7,431 nucleotides of DNA, from positions 1 to 7,431 of the forward strand of contig JACMOF010000170.1 of the NCBI GenBank assembly GCA_014378155.1, read 5' to 3'. Every line of letters starts with the position of its first letter. Positions within the stretch are counted from its first letter, which is position 1. Origin of the DNA: Caulobacter sp. (lineage in GTDB: Bacteria > Pseudomonadota > Alphaproteobacteria > Caulobacterales > Caulobacteraceae). The notes under the pieces were generated by a model. That model had not been told where the DNA came from. It saw nothing but the letters and a program-made list of their open reading frames with translations, and ran no database searches. Positions 1-6,176 of the stretch are shown piece after piece. The translations under genes were made by a program, and so were the position numbers.

Positions 1-187
1 CAACCTGCCGTCCGGCAAGCCGACCCTGGCCCTGACCGGCGGCGCGGCGGACTGCCTGGCCGAACTGACGCCGCCGGGCATGACCGCCGTGGTCCACCTG
101 TCCCTGACCGACGATCATCCGTACGCCCAGGCCTTCGTGATCATCGAGGCGATAACGCCTCCCCCTGTGGGCGAAGTGTCGGCGTAG
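1..187 (+). CDS. acpS: Holo-[acyl-carrier-protein] synthase, C-terminal part
   Basis: AcpS transfers the 4'-phosphopantetheine arm of CoA to a serine of acyl carrier protein, activating it for fatty acid synthesis in the cytoplasm. Only the last 61 codons are present (reading frame from base 2); the N-terminal part with the metal-binding Asp lies off the left edge. The visible part has the family's C-terminal pattern: a LTGGAA segment, then HLSLTDD and the final strand AFVIIEA. The normal protein should end near that strand. Instead the frame runs on into repeat R1, which encodes the last nine residues (PPPVGEVSA) and the TAG stop. The gene is the first visible member of a plus-strand series leading to lepB, rnc and era. 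The identification is from recognisable C-terminal motifs and from context, since acpS commonly precedes lepB in alphaproteobacteria. Confidence 0.88.
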   Translation, partial: NLPSGKPTLALTGGAADCLAELTPPGMTAVVHLSLTDDHPYAQAFVIIEAITPPPVGEVSA

Positions 188-290
188 CCGACGGAGGGGG
201 GAGTGATCGGCAGGTAGTCACGGACAAGATCGAGCGTCCTAAATCGCCCCCCACCGGTCGCTGTGCGACCACCTCCCCCACGGGGGGAGG
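158..290 (-). repeat. 133-bp palindromic intergenic repeat, copy R1
   Basis: R1 is the same length as R2 (2218-2350) and, read on the minus strand, matches it at roughly 90% by hand alignment (about 14 differences). Its ends are imperfect inverted repeats built on a CTCCCCC/GGGGGAG hairpin. Inside are two clean hairpins: 178-192 (GTCGGC, loop GTA, GCCGAC) and 256-270 (GGTCGC, loop TGT, GCGACC). It overlaps the 3' end of acpS, whose stop codon lies in the loop of the 178-192 hairpin. No target-site duplication is obvious in the flanks. It carries no ORF of its own and looks like a REP- or MITE-like non-autonomous element. Intergenic repeat families are known in Caulobacter genomes; whether this belongs to a named one needs a search. 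Confidence 0.85.
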
Positions 291-332
291 ACTTCGGCCC
301 TGCTCTTGCAGCTTGACCGTGAAGGCGTCTGG

Positions 333-344
333 AACGGCGCCGTT
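333..344. promoter_or_regulatory. Perfect 12-bp palindrome AACGGCGCCGTT
   Basis: A perfect inverted repeat lies 14 bases upstream of the start of the 58-residue ORF. It could be an operator half-site pair or a small hairpin in the leader. A TTGACC at 313-318 has no convincing -10 at the right distance, so this is not called a promoter. In GC-rich DNA a 12-bp palindrome can occur by chance. Confidence 0.2.
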
Positions 345-358
345 GTGGGACGGGGCTC

Positions 359-535
359 ATGACTTTCTGGGTGGATGTCGAAACCAGGGCACGCCGCAAA
401 CCGCGCGCGGCGTCTCGTGACGCGATCCAGGCGCGCAAGCCGTTGATGCCCTGGCAAAAGCGGCCGTTCGCCTGGCTGCTGGTCGGGTGGAGCGCGTTCG
501 CCCTGATCCTGCTGGCGATCTTCGCCACAATTTGA
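359..535 (+). CDS. Small single-pass membrane protein, 58 aa, unknown function
   Basis: I do not recognise this protein. The ATG at 359 is the only usual start codon after the in-frame TGA at 320-322. The N-terminal half is strongly basic (Arg/Lys clusters at residues 10-16 and 26-35) and contains aromatic residues. A hydrophobic stretch at about residues 37-57, rich in Leu, Ala, Phe and Trp, can span the membrane once, ending almost at the C-terminus. By the positive-inside rule the basic part should be cytoplasmic. A G-rich stretch (GGGACGGGG) ends 4 bases before the start and could be a poor ribosome site. The gene lies between acpS/R1 and lepB in the same orientation, so co-transcription is likely. 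A role with signal peptidase or at the membrane would be guesswork. Support for it being real is the coherent membrane-protein composition and the GC-ending codons; length alone is weak evidence. Confidence 0.55.
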   Translation: MTFWVDVETRARRKPRAASRDAIQARKPLMPWQKRPFAWLLVGWSAFALILLAIFATI

Positions 536-613
536 GTCCATTTTTTCAGGTCAAGCTTGGCGGGCGGGCGCGCCATACTTGCTCCCGTCGTAAAGCCCGT
601 CTAGCTAGGCGCG

Positions 614-627
614 TCGGGTTCGCCCGA
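614..627 (+). other. Small hairpin with TTCG loop in the lepB leader
   Basis: TCGGG-TTCG-CCCGA is a perfect 5-bp stem closing a TTCG tetraloop, about 30 bases upstream of the lepB start. No T-run follows, so it is not an intrinsic terminator. It may stabilise the leader or be incidental. Confidence 0.25.
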
Positions 628-656
628 GGCCCATTCCGTCGAGAGCCCCTTCGCGC

Positions 657-1505
657 ATGACCGACACCGCCGACACCCCGACCGCCGACGAGCCGAACGG
701 CGCGGTCAAGGAGTTCCTGGAGATCGTCAAGACGGTCGCCTATGCCCTGGGCATCGCCCTGGTGCTGCGGGTGCTGCTGTTCCAGCCGTTCACGATCCCG
801 TCGGCCTCGATGGAGCCCAATCTCTACCAGGGCGACTACATCATCGTGTCGAAGTACAGCTATGGCTGGTCTAAGCACTCGATCCCGTTCAGCCCGCCGC
901 TGTTCAACGGTCGGATCCTGGGCCACACCCCGCGGCGCGGCGACATCGTGGTGTTCAAACTGCCGCGCGATATCAAGATGGACTATATCAAGCGCCTGAT
1001 CGGCCTGCCTGGCGACAAGGTGCAGGTGCGCGGCGGCGTGGTCTATATCAACGGCACGGCCCTGGAGCGCACGGCGCTGCCGCCGGCCATGGTCAATACG
1101 GGCTACAACATCATCAGCGCCAGCCGCTTCGAGGAGACCAATCCCGAGGGCCGCAAATACACCACCCAGGACTACGGCCCCGACGGCGAGAGCGACAATA
1201 CCGGCGTCTATATCGTGCCGGAAGGCTGCTACTTCTTCATGGGCGACAACCGCGACAACAGCCTGGACAGCCGCTTCAACCCCGGGATCTCGCCGTTCAA
1301 GACCGGCTCTGGCGTCTGCAAGTGGGACTACGCCAACGACCAGTATATCGGGCTGCAGCAAGGTGTGGGCTTCGTCCCGGCCGAGAACCTGGAAGGCCGC
1401 GCCCAGCTGATCCTGCTGTCGTGGAACGCCGACGCCCATCTGTTCAAGCCTTGGACCTGGTTCACCGAGGCGCGGCCTAGCCGCTTCTTCCGCGTCCTCA
1501 AATGA
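657..1505 (+). CDS. lepB: Signal peptidase I (leader peptidase)
   Basis: This membrane serine protease removes signal peptides from secreted proteins on the periplasmic face of the inner membrane. The protein has 282 residues. An N-terminal cytoplasmic tail of about 20 residues, rich in Thr, Asp and Pro, is followed by one membrane segment at about residues 24-43. The catalytic domain follows. The nucleophile Ser51 sits in the PSASMEP box. The general base Lys112 sits in [11 protein letters not shown] (110-120). The [11 protein letters not shown] box is at 196-206. All the family's catalytic elements are present. Only one membrane segment precedes the nucleophile, whereas the E. coli enzyme has two; single-span forms are common outside enterics. 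The ATG at 657 has only a weak GAGAG upstream. The stop overlaps the rnc start (ATGA), indicating translational coupling. Confidence 0.97.
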   Translation: MTDTADTPTADEPNGAVKEFLEIVKTVAYALGIALVLRVLLFQPFTIPSASMEPNLYQGDYIIVSKYSYGWSKHSIPFSPPLFNGRILGHTPRRGDIVVFKLPRDIKMDYIKRLIGLPGDKVQVRGGVVYINGTALERTALPPAMVNTGYNIISASRFEETNPEGRKYTTQDYGPDGESDNTGVYIVPEGCYFFMGDNRDNSLDSRFNPGISPFKTGSGVCKWDYANDQYIGLQQGVGFVPAENLEGRAQLILLSWNADAHLFKPWTWFTEARPSRFFRVLK

Positions 1506-2215
1506 CAGATCGGCGCGCCGTCGCCGTCGGCGACCTGGAGCGCCGGATCGGTCACACGTTCCAGGATCGCAAGCTGCTGGAACTGGCCCTGACCCACGCC
1601 AGCGTCGGGGACGGAGCCAAGAAGGCCGGCGACAAGGTTGGCGACAACGAGGTGCTGGAGTTCATCGGCGACCGCGTGCTGGGCCTGCTCGCCGCCGAGG
1701 CCCTGGCCGAGCGCTTCCCCAATGCCAAAGAGGGCGAATTGGCTCCGCGCCTGAACGCCCTGGTCAGTCGCGAGACCTGCGCGCGGGTGGCTCGCGCCGC
1801 CGAGATGGGCCCTGCCCTGCGCCTGTCGGCCTCGTCCAGCAAGATCGGCGGCCGCGAGACCGACTCGATCCTGGCCGGCGCCGCCGAAGCGCTGATGGCG
1901 GCCCTCTATCGCGACGGCGGGCTGGATCTGGCGCGGCGAGTGTTCCTCGACCTGTGGTCCGGCGAGTTCGACCTGGCCAACCAGGGCAAGCCCCGCGACC
2001 CCAAGACCGCCCTCCAGGAATGGGCCCAGGCCCAAGGCAAGCCCCTGCCGACCTACGCCGTCAAGGACCGCAAGGGGCCTGATCATGCGCCAGTGTTTAC
2101 GGTGGCGGTGACGGTGGTGGGGCTAGACCCGGTGCTGGCCGAGGGACGCTCGCGGCAAGAGGCCGAGAAGGCTGCGGCCAAGGCGCTGCTGGAGCGCGAG
2201 GGCGCGGGGATTTAG
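1502..2215 (+). CDS. rnc: Ribonuclease III
   Basis: RNase III cleaves double-stranded RNA, processing rRNA precursors and some mRNAs; it acts as a dimer. The protein has 237 residues. The catalytic domain covers about 10-160 and contains the signature [12 protein letters not shown] (49-60) with metal ligands Glu53 and Asp57. The dsRNA-binding domain covers about 166-234, beginning DPKTALQEW and ending with the basic helix [15 protein letters not shown]. The second half of the active site reads [10 protein letters not shown] (122-131): Glu129 is kept, but Gly126 stands where the E. coli enzyme has Asp114 (SILADTVEAL). The insert before NEVLEF (about 35-48) is longer than in E. coli. There is no Shine-Dalgarno before the ATG, which overlaps the lepB stop, so coupled translation is likely. 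R2 begins two bases after the stop. The lepB-rnc-era order is the usual alphaproteobacterial one. Confidence 0.96.
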   Translation: MTDRRAVAVGDLERRIGHTFQDRKLLELALTHASVGDGAKKAGDKVGDNEVLEFIGDRVLGLLAAEALAERFPNAKEGELAPRLNALVSRETCARVARAAEMGPALRLSASSSKIGGRETDSILAGAAEALMAALYRDGGLDLARRVFLDLWSGEFDLANQGKPRDPKTALQEWAQAQGKPLPTYAVKDRKGPDHAPVFTVAVTVVGLDPVLAEGRSRQEAEKAAAKALLEREGAGI

Positions 2216-2217
2216 GT

Positions 2218-2350
2218 CCTCCCCCTGTGGGGGAGATGGTCGCGCAGCGACCGGTGGGGGGCGTTTTACGACGCTCGATCCTGCCCATGATCACCTGCCG
2301 ATCACTCCCCCCTCCGTCGGCTTCGTCGACACCTCCCCCACAGGGGGAGG
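2218..2350 (+). repeat. 133-bp palindromic intergenic repeat, copy R2
   Basis: R2 has perfect 18-bp terminal inverted repeats: 2218-2235 (CCTCCCCCTGTGGGGGAG) and its reverse complement at 2333-2350. Each terminus is also a hairpin by itself (CTCCCCC-TGT-GGGGGAG and its mate). Two internal hairpins lie at 2238-2252 (GGTCGC, loop GCA, GCGACC) and 2316-2330 (GTCGGC, loop TTC, GTCGAC, with one G-T pair). The whole unit matches the reverse complement of R1 (158-290). It fills most of the rnc-era gap and carries no ORF. It is likely a non-autonomous REP/MITE-like element. Confidence 0.88.
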
Positions 2351-2355
2351 CTTTT
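2332..2355 (+). terminator. Candidate intrinsic terminator formed by the right end of R2
   Basis: CCTCCCCC-ACA-GGGGGAGG (2332-2350) is an 8-bp stem with a 3-base loop, followed by C and four Ts (2352-2355). This is a short but recognisable hairpin plus T-tract on the plus strand, between rnc and era. The T-run is only four long, so partial termination is more likely than full. The hairpin belongs to the repeat; the T-run lies just outside it. Confidence 0.4.
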
Positions 2356-2383
2356 GGTCTCCGCTGTGCTACACGCACCCGCA

Positions 2384-3337
2384 ATGACTGAAAACACCCC
2401 CCAAAACACCCGCGCCGGTTTTGCCGCCATCATCGGCGCCCCGAACGCCGGCAAGTCCACCCTGGTCAACCGCATGGTCGGCGCCAAGGTCTCGATCGTC
2501 ACCCAGAAGGTCCAGACGACGCGCTTTCCCGTGCGCGGCGTGGCCATGACTGGCCAGACCCAGATCGTGCTGGTCGACACCCCCGGCATCTTCACCCCGC
2601 GCCGCCGGCTGGACCGCGCCATGGTCCGTTCCGCCTGGAGCGGCGCCGAGGACAGCGAAGTCGTCGTCCACCTAGTCGACGTCCAGGCCGAGCTGGCCTC
2701 GCGCGAGCGCCGCGCCTCGGCCGGCGAGCACCGCTCGGTGCAGGACGTCCAGACCATTATCGAGGGCTTGAAGGCCAGCAACCGCCAAGTGATCCTGGCG
2801 CTGAACAAGATCGACGGCGTCAAGCGCGAGACCCTGCTGGCCGTCGCCCACGATCTGTTCGAGACCGGCGTCTATTCCGAGGTCTTCATGATCAGCGCCG
2901 GCACCGGCGCGGGCGTCGATGACCTGATGGCCAAGCTGGCCTCGATGATGCCGGACGGCCCGTGGCTGTATCCGGAAGACCAGACCGCCGACCTGCCCGC
3001 CCGCCTGCTGGCCGCCGAGATCACCCGCGAGAAGATCTATCTGCGCGTTCACGAGGAGCTGCCCTACGCCGCCTCGGTGGAAACCACCGCCTTCGAGGAA
3101 CGCCCGGACGGCAGCGCCCGCATCGAGCAGACCATCTACGTCGAACGCGACGGCCAGCGCGCCATCGTGCTGGGCAAGGGCGGCGAGGTGATCAAGTGGA
3201 TCGGCAAGAGCTCGCGCGAGGAGCTGGAAGACATCCTGGACCGCAAGATCCACCTGTTCCTGCACGTCAAGGTCAAGGAAAACTGGGCCGAGGAACGCGG
3301 GCTGTTCAACGACATGGGGTTGGATTTCGACGTTTAA
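2384..3337 (+). CDS. era: GTPase Era
   Basis: Era is an essential GTPase that binds 16S rRNA near its 3' end and helps mature the 30S subunit. With the ATG at 2384 it has 317 residues. GTPase motifs in order: G1 GAPNAGKS (18-25), G2 Thr-Thr at 45-46 in QTTRFPV, G3 DTPG (65-68), G4 NKID (141-144), G5 SAG (171-173). The C-terminal KH RNA-binding domain covers about 220-310, with the loop GKGGEVIKWIG (264-274). The region between G3 and G4 (about 100-120) is rich in Arg and Glu and somewhat longer than in E. coli. The start is chosen because the protein then begins a few residues before the conserved GFAAIIGAPNAGKS. A TTG at 2354 is in frame 10 codons earlier, behind a GGAGG supplied by R2, but the spacing is only 3 bases. 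The chosen ATG has no Shine-Dalgarno. recO, the usual next gene, is absent. Confidence 0.96.
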   Translation: MTENTPQNTRAGFAAIIGAPNAGKSTLVNRMVGAKVSIVTQKVQTTRFPVRGVAMTGQTQIVLVDTPGIFTPRRRLDRAMVRSAWSGAEDSEVVVHLVDVQAELASRERRASAGEHRSVQDVQTIIEGLKASNRQVILALNKIDGVKRETLLAVAHDLFETGVYSEVFMISAGTGAGVDDLMAKLASMMPDGPWLYPEDQTADLPARLLAAEITREKIYLRVHEELPYAASVETTAFEERPDGSARIEQTIYVERDGQRAIVLGKGGEVIKWIGKSSREELEDILDRKIHLFLHVKVKENWAEERGLFNDMGLDFDV

Positions 3338-3358
3338 GGGGTGCTGAGTTCCCTCTCG

Positions 3359-3381
3359 CTTCCACTTATGATGAGTGGAGG
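3359..3381. terminator. Hairpin between convergent era and rsh, possible bidirectional terminator
   Basis: CTTCCACT (3359-3366) pairs with AGTGGAGG (3374-3381), giving 8 pairs including one G-T around a 7-base loop. It lies in the 76-base gap between the 3' ends of era and rsh, where a shared terminator is expected. No clear T-run follows on either strand, so it is only a candidate. Confidence 0.35.
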
Positions 3382-3413
3382 TTGGGGGGCTCTGACCGCC
3401 CTACCCGCACCCC

Positions 3414-5639
3414 CTACCCCCGCGTCCGGTCCACCGTCTCCACCGTCGGACACGTTCGCAAGGCGGCCGAGATGTTGGTCAGGTGCTTGGCGTCGCGCAC
3501 CTCGACGTCGATATCCACGTCGAAGAAGTCGCTTTGCCGGTGGTGCATGCGCAGGTTGACGATATTGCCGCCCGCCTCGCCAATGATCGTGCAGACCTGG
3601 CCCAGCACACCAGGAGCGTTGCCGATCGTGGCGTGCAGGCGGGTCAGGGATACCGTCTCGCGCTCGGCCTCGGGGGTCCAGTTCAGGTCGCGCCAGAGAT
3701 CCTCGCGGTCCTCGTACTCGGCCAGTTTTGGGCAGTCGATGGTGTGGACGTCGAGCGCCGCCCCGTCCTCGCGCAGGATGCCGACGATGCGGTCGCCCGG
3801 CACCGGGCTGCAGCAGTGGGCGAAATGCAGCGCGACGCCCGGGGTCAGGCCGCCGCCGCGCACATAGAGTCGGGCTTCCACGCCACCCTCGATCTTACGG
3901 CGCGCAGTGGCCTCGGCGACGTCGGAGCCTTTCATGCCAGGGAAGGCGGTCTCCAGCACCTGGCTGGGCGACACCCGGCCACGGCCGACCGCGTCGAACA
4001 GGGCCTCCTCGGTGTCCAGCGCGTAACGCTCGAGGATCGGCCGCAGCGACACGTCCTTCAGCTTCTTGCCGGTCCGTTCAAACACCTGGTCCACCGAGGC
4101 CCGGCCCAGGCGCAGGAACTCTTCCTTCTCGGTTTGGCGGATATGACGGCGGATGGCCGAGCGCGCGCGGCCGGTGACGGTGAGCGACCGCCAGTCCGGC
4201 GGGACCACGGGCTTAGAACCGCGAATGACCTCAACCACATCGCCGTTGTTCAGGCCGGTGCGCAGAGGCTTGAGCTCGCCGTTGATCTTCACGCCGATAC
4301 AGGTGTCGCCGACGCTGGTGTGGACGGCATAGGCGAAGTCCAGCGGCATGGCGCCCCTGGGCAGGCTGACGAGCTTGCCCTTGGGCGTGAAGACGAACAC
4401 TTGGTCGAGGAACATCTCCAGCTTGGCGTGCTCGACCAGCTCCTCGGCGTCGCCGCCGTGTTCCAGCACCTGGACAAGCTGGCGCAGGTTGGCCAGGGGA
4501 TCGCGGCTACCGGCTGCCTCCATGCCTTCCAAGTCCAGGCCGTAGGACGCGTCCTTGTAGCGGAAGTGGGCCGCCACGCCCTCTTCGTTGACCCGGTCCA
4601 TGGCCTCGGTGCGGATCTGCATCTCGATGCGCATGCCGCGCGGCCCCACCACGGTGGTGTGCAGCGAGCGGTAGTTGTTGCGCTTGGGCGTCGAGATGAA
4701 GTCCTTGAAGCGGTCAGGCACGCTGGACCAGGCGCGGTGCAACACGCCCAGAGCGCGGTAGCAGTCTTCCTCGGAGTCGACGATGACCCGGAAGGCATAG
4801 ATGTCGGACATCTGCGAGAAGCCGATCGATTTCCGCTGCAGCTTGCGCCAGATCGAATAGGGCGACTTCTCTCGACCGAACACCCGAGCGGGAATGCCGT
4901 CGCCGTCCAGCCGCGCGGCGATCTCCTGGCTGACCAGCTCCACCGCCCCGCCCTGCTGGGCCCGCAGAGTATCGAGCCGGCGGATGATCGCCGTGCGCGC
5001 CACGGGATTGGTGTGCTCGAAGCTGAGTTCCTCCAGCTCGGTGCAGATCCGGTGACAACCGATGTTGCGGGCCAGGGGCGCATAGATGTCGCGCGTCTCG
5101 CGGGCGATGCGCTCGCGCTTGGCCTGGTTCTTGATGAAGTGCAGCGTCCGCATGTTGTGCAGACGGTCGGCCAGCTTGACCAGCAGGACGCGAACGTCCT
5201 TGGAGATGGCCAGGATGAACTTGCGCAGGTTCTCGGCCTGGCGCGAATGCTCGGCCTGCAGCTCCAGCTTGGACAGCTTGGTGACGCCGTCGACCAGCTC
5301 GGCGATCTCCTCGCCAAACAGCCTGGAGATCTCTTCCTTGGTGACCGGGGTGTCCTCGATCACGTCGTGCAGCAGGGCTGTGACGATGGTCGCGGTATCG
5401 AGCCGGTATTCAGTGAGAATGCCGGCCACCTCGATCGGGTGGGCGTAGTAGGGGTCGCCGCTAGCCCTCGTCTGCGAACCGTGCATGCGCATGGCGTAGA
5501 CATAGGCGCGGTTCAGCAATGCCTCGTCGGCGGTCGGGTCGTAGGCGTGGACGCGCTCGATCAGTTCATACTGGCGGAGGATTTTCTGGCGAGGCTTGGG
5601 AGCGGGCGTCGGCGCCGGGACGGGCTCGGCGGCGTCCAC
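3414..5639 (-). CDS. rsh: Bifunctional (p)ppGpp synthetase/hydrolase (RelA/SpoT homologue)
   Basis: This enzyme makes and degrades the stringent-response alarmone (p)ppGpp. Counted from the GTG at 5639 it has 741 residues. The HD hydrolase domain (about 45-200) has His67, His91-Asp92, Glu95-Asp96 and the LADRLHNMRTL segment with Asp158, so hydrolase activity should be intact. The synthetase domain (about 250-365) has GREKSPYSIWRKLQRK (255-270), the RFKD motif (310-313) and EMQIRT (339-344). The RXKD form marks bifunctional enzymes rather than RelA-type synthetases. A TGS domain (about 408-472), a conserved Cys/His region (Cys609-Cys610, His632, Cys636) and an ACT domain (about 663-738) follow, so the protein is full length. 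The start is uncertain: the GTG has no well-spaced ribosome site, and an Ala/Pro-rich frame continues 39 codons upstream to a CTG at 5756 that overlaps the rpoZ stop. It is probably co-transcribed with rpoZ. It is often named spoT or relA in this group. Confidence 0.95.
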   Translation of the reverse strand: MDAAEPVPAPTPAPKPRQKILRQYELIERVHAYDPTADEALLNRAYVYAMRMHGSQTRASGDPYYAHPIEVAGILTEYRLDTATIVTALLHDVIEDTPVTKEEISRLFGEEIAELVDGVTKLSKLELQAEHSRQAENLRKFILAISKDVRVLLVKLADRLHNMRTLHFIKNQAKRERIARETRDIYAPLARNIGCHRICTELEELSFEHTNPVARTAIIRRLDTLRAQQGGAVELVSQEIAARLDGDGIPARVFGREKSPYSIWRKLQRKSIGFSQMSDIYAFRVIVDSEEDCYRALGVLHRAWSSVPDRFKDFISTPKRNNYRSLHTTVVGPRGMRIEMQIRTEAMDRVNEEGVAAHFRYKDASYGLDLEGMEAAGSRDPLANLRQLVQVLEHGGDAEELVEHAKLEMFLDQVFVFTPKGKLVSLPRGAMPLDFAYAVHTSVGDTCIGVKINGELKPLRTGLNNGDVVEVIRGSKPVVPPDWRSLTVTGRARSAIRRHIRQTEKEEFLRLGRASVDQVFERTGKKLKDVSLRPILERYALDTEEALFDAVGRGRVSPSQVLETAFPGMKGSDVAEATARRKIEGGVEARLYVRGGGLTPGVALHFAHCCSPVPGDRIVGILREDGAALDVHTIDCPKLAEYEDREDLWRDLNWTPEAERETVSLTRLHATIGNAPGVLGQVCTIIGEAGGNIVNLRMHHRQSDFFDVDIDVEVRDAKHLTNISAALRTCPTVETVDRTRG

Positions 5640-5752
5640 AGACGAAGACGCGCCCGCCTCCGTCCCAGGAGAGGGAGCGGCTTCGGGCGCGCGTTCGGAA
5701 GGAGCGGCGGCGGGCGCCGCTTCGAGGATAAGAGGGTCTGCGCCGTCGGGGC

Positions 5753-6112
5753 TCAGTACCGCTCCTCCTGACCGCCATCGCGGTCGCTCTGCAGGGCGCG
5801 AACGAGCTCGAGCTCGCTCATCTGCATGTGGGTGGGATCAGCCAAGAGGGCGAGGGTTTCGGCCTCTTCCTCGGCTTCGGTGTGCTCATCGACGCGTTGC
5901 AGTGTGCTGATCAGCTGTTCTTTGAGGCCTTCGTGATCGACCACGTCATCGGCGATCTCGCGCAGGGCGACGACAGGGTTCTTGTCGTTGTCGCGTTCGA
6001 CCAGCAGCGAGGCGCCGGCCGATATGCCGCGCGCCCGATGGGCGGACAGCAGGACCAGGGCAAAGCGGTTGGGAACCTTCTCGACGCAATCTTCGACGGT
6101 GACGCGGGCCAT
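5753..6112 (-). CDS. rpoZ: DNA-directed RNA polymerase omega subunit
   Basis: Omega binds and stabilises the beta' subunit of RNA polymerase, and in several bacteria it contributes to the ppGpp binding site. The protein has 119 residues. The conserved core is at the N-terminus: MARVTVEDC (1-9), the [18 protein letters not shown] segment (13-30) and [11 protein letters not shown] (45-55). The C-terminal tail (about 75-119) is acidic, with a run of Glu at 79-85, and is longer than in the 91-residue E. coli protein, as is common in alphaproteobacteria. The ATG at 6112 has GAGGA four bases upstream. A candidate promoter lies about 30-60 bases upstream. Its TGA overlaps a candidate CTG start of rsh, which fits coupled production of a polymerase subunit and the ppGpp enzyme. 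Confidence 0.96.
   Translation of the reverse strand: MARVTVEDCVEKVPNRFALVLLSAHRARGISAGASLLVERDNDKNPVVALREIADDVVDHEGLKEQLISTLQRVDEHTEAEEEAETLALLADPTHMQMSELELVRALQSDRDGGQEERY
5754..5769 (-). promoter_or_regulatory. Strong Shine-Dalgarno AGGAGG and candidate CTG start for rsh
   Basis: On the minus strand AGGAGG (5769-5764) is followed by seven bases and then CTG (5756-5754) in the rsh frame. The CTG overlaps the rpoZ TGA as CTGA, the same geometry as the ATGA overlap of lepB and rnc. Starting here would give a 780-residue protein with an N-terminal extension rich in Ala, Pro and Glu. The AGGAGG is also part of the last codons of rpoZ (Gln-Glu-Glu), so part of the match could be incidental. Confidence 0.45.
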
Positions 6113-6144
6113 GAATTCCTCGGGCTGAGAGCCGTAGTGATCAC

Positions 6145-6173
6145 GAAATAGGGTGTCCAGCAGCGTTGTACAA
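6145..6173 (-). promoter_or_regulatory. Candidate housekeeping promoter of rpoZ(-rsh)
   Basis: On the minus strand a -35-like TTGTAC (6173-6168) precedes CCTATTTC (6152-6145). Compared with the Caulobacter housekeeping pattern (TTGAC-type -35, 10-14 bases, GCTANAWC -10), the -10 matches at six of eight positions. The spacing is 14 bases when a 7-base -35 is counted. Transcription would start near 6138, giving a leader of about 25 bases before rpoZ. This comes from consensus comparison only. Confidence 0.4.
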
Positions 6174-6176
6174 CGC
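6163..6176. promoter_or_regulatory. Perfect 14-bp palindrome GCGTTGTACAACGC, possible operator
   Basis: The sequence equals its own reverse complement over 14 bases and includes the whole candidate -35 of the rpoZ promoter. One more outer pair (6161 with 6178) also matches after a mismatch. The position suits a repressor site for a dimeric regulator. I do not recognise the binding family. Confidence 0.35.

Noticed and set aside
313..341. TTGACC as a -35 box upstream of the small ORF
   Set aside because: No acceptable -10 lies 10-18 bases downstream.
546..2086. Long minus-strand frames opposite lepB and rnc
   Set aside because: Both lie opposite conserved genes with catalytic motifs, have Arg/Ala/Gly-rich products and show no family motif.
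158..2350. Inserted transposase gene or CRISPR array in the repeats
   Set aside because: The repeats are 133 bp with no ORF, occur only twice about 1.9 kb apart, and have no regular spacer structure.
2354..2383. TTG start for era, ten codons upstream of the chosen ATG
   Set aside because: The added residues are not family-like and the GGAGG is only three bases away. Kept as an alternative, not as the call.
3483..5771. A 762-codon open frame on the plus strand opposite rsh
   Set aside because: It is antisense to a full-length, clearly conserved Rsh, and long antisense frames are common in high-GC DNA. Its composition is Gln/His/Asp/Val-rich with no recognisable domain.
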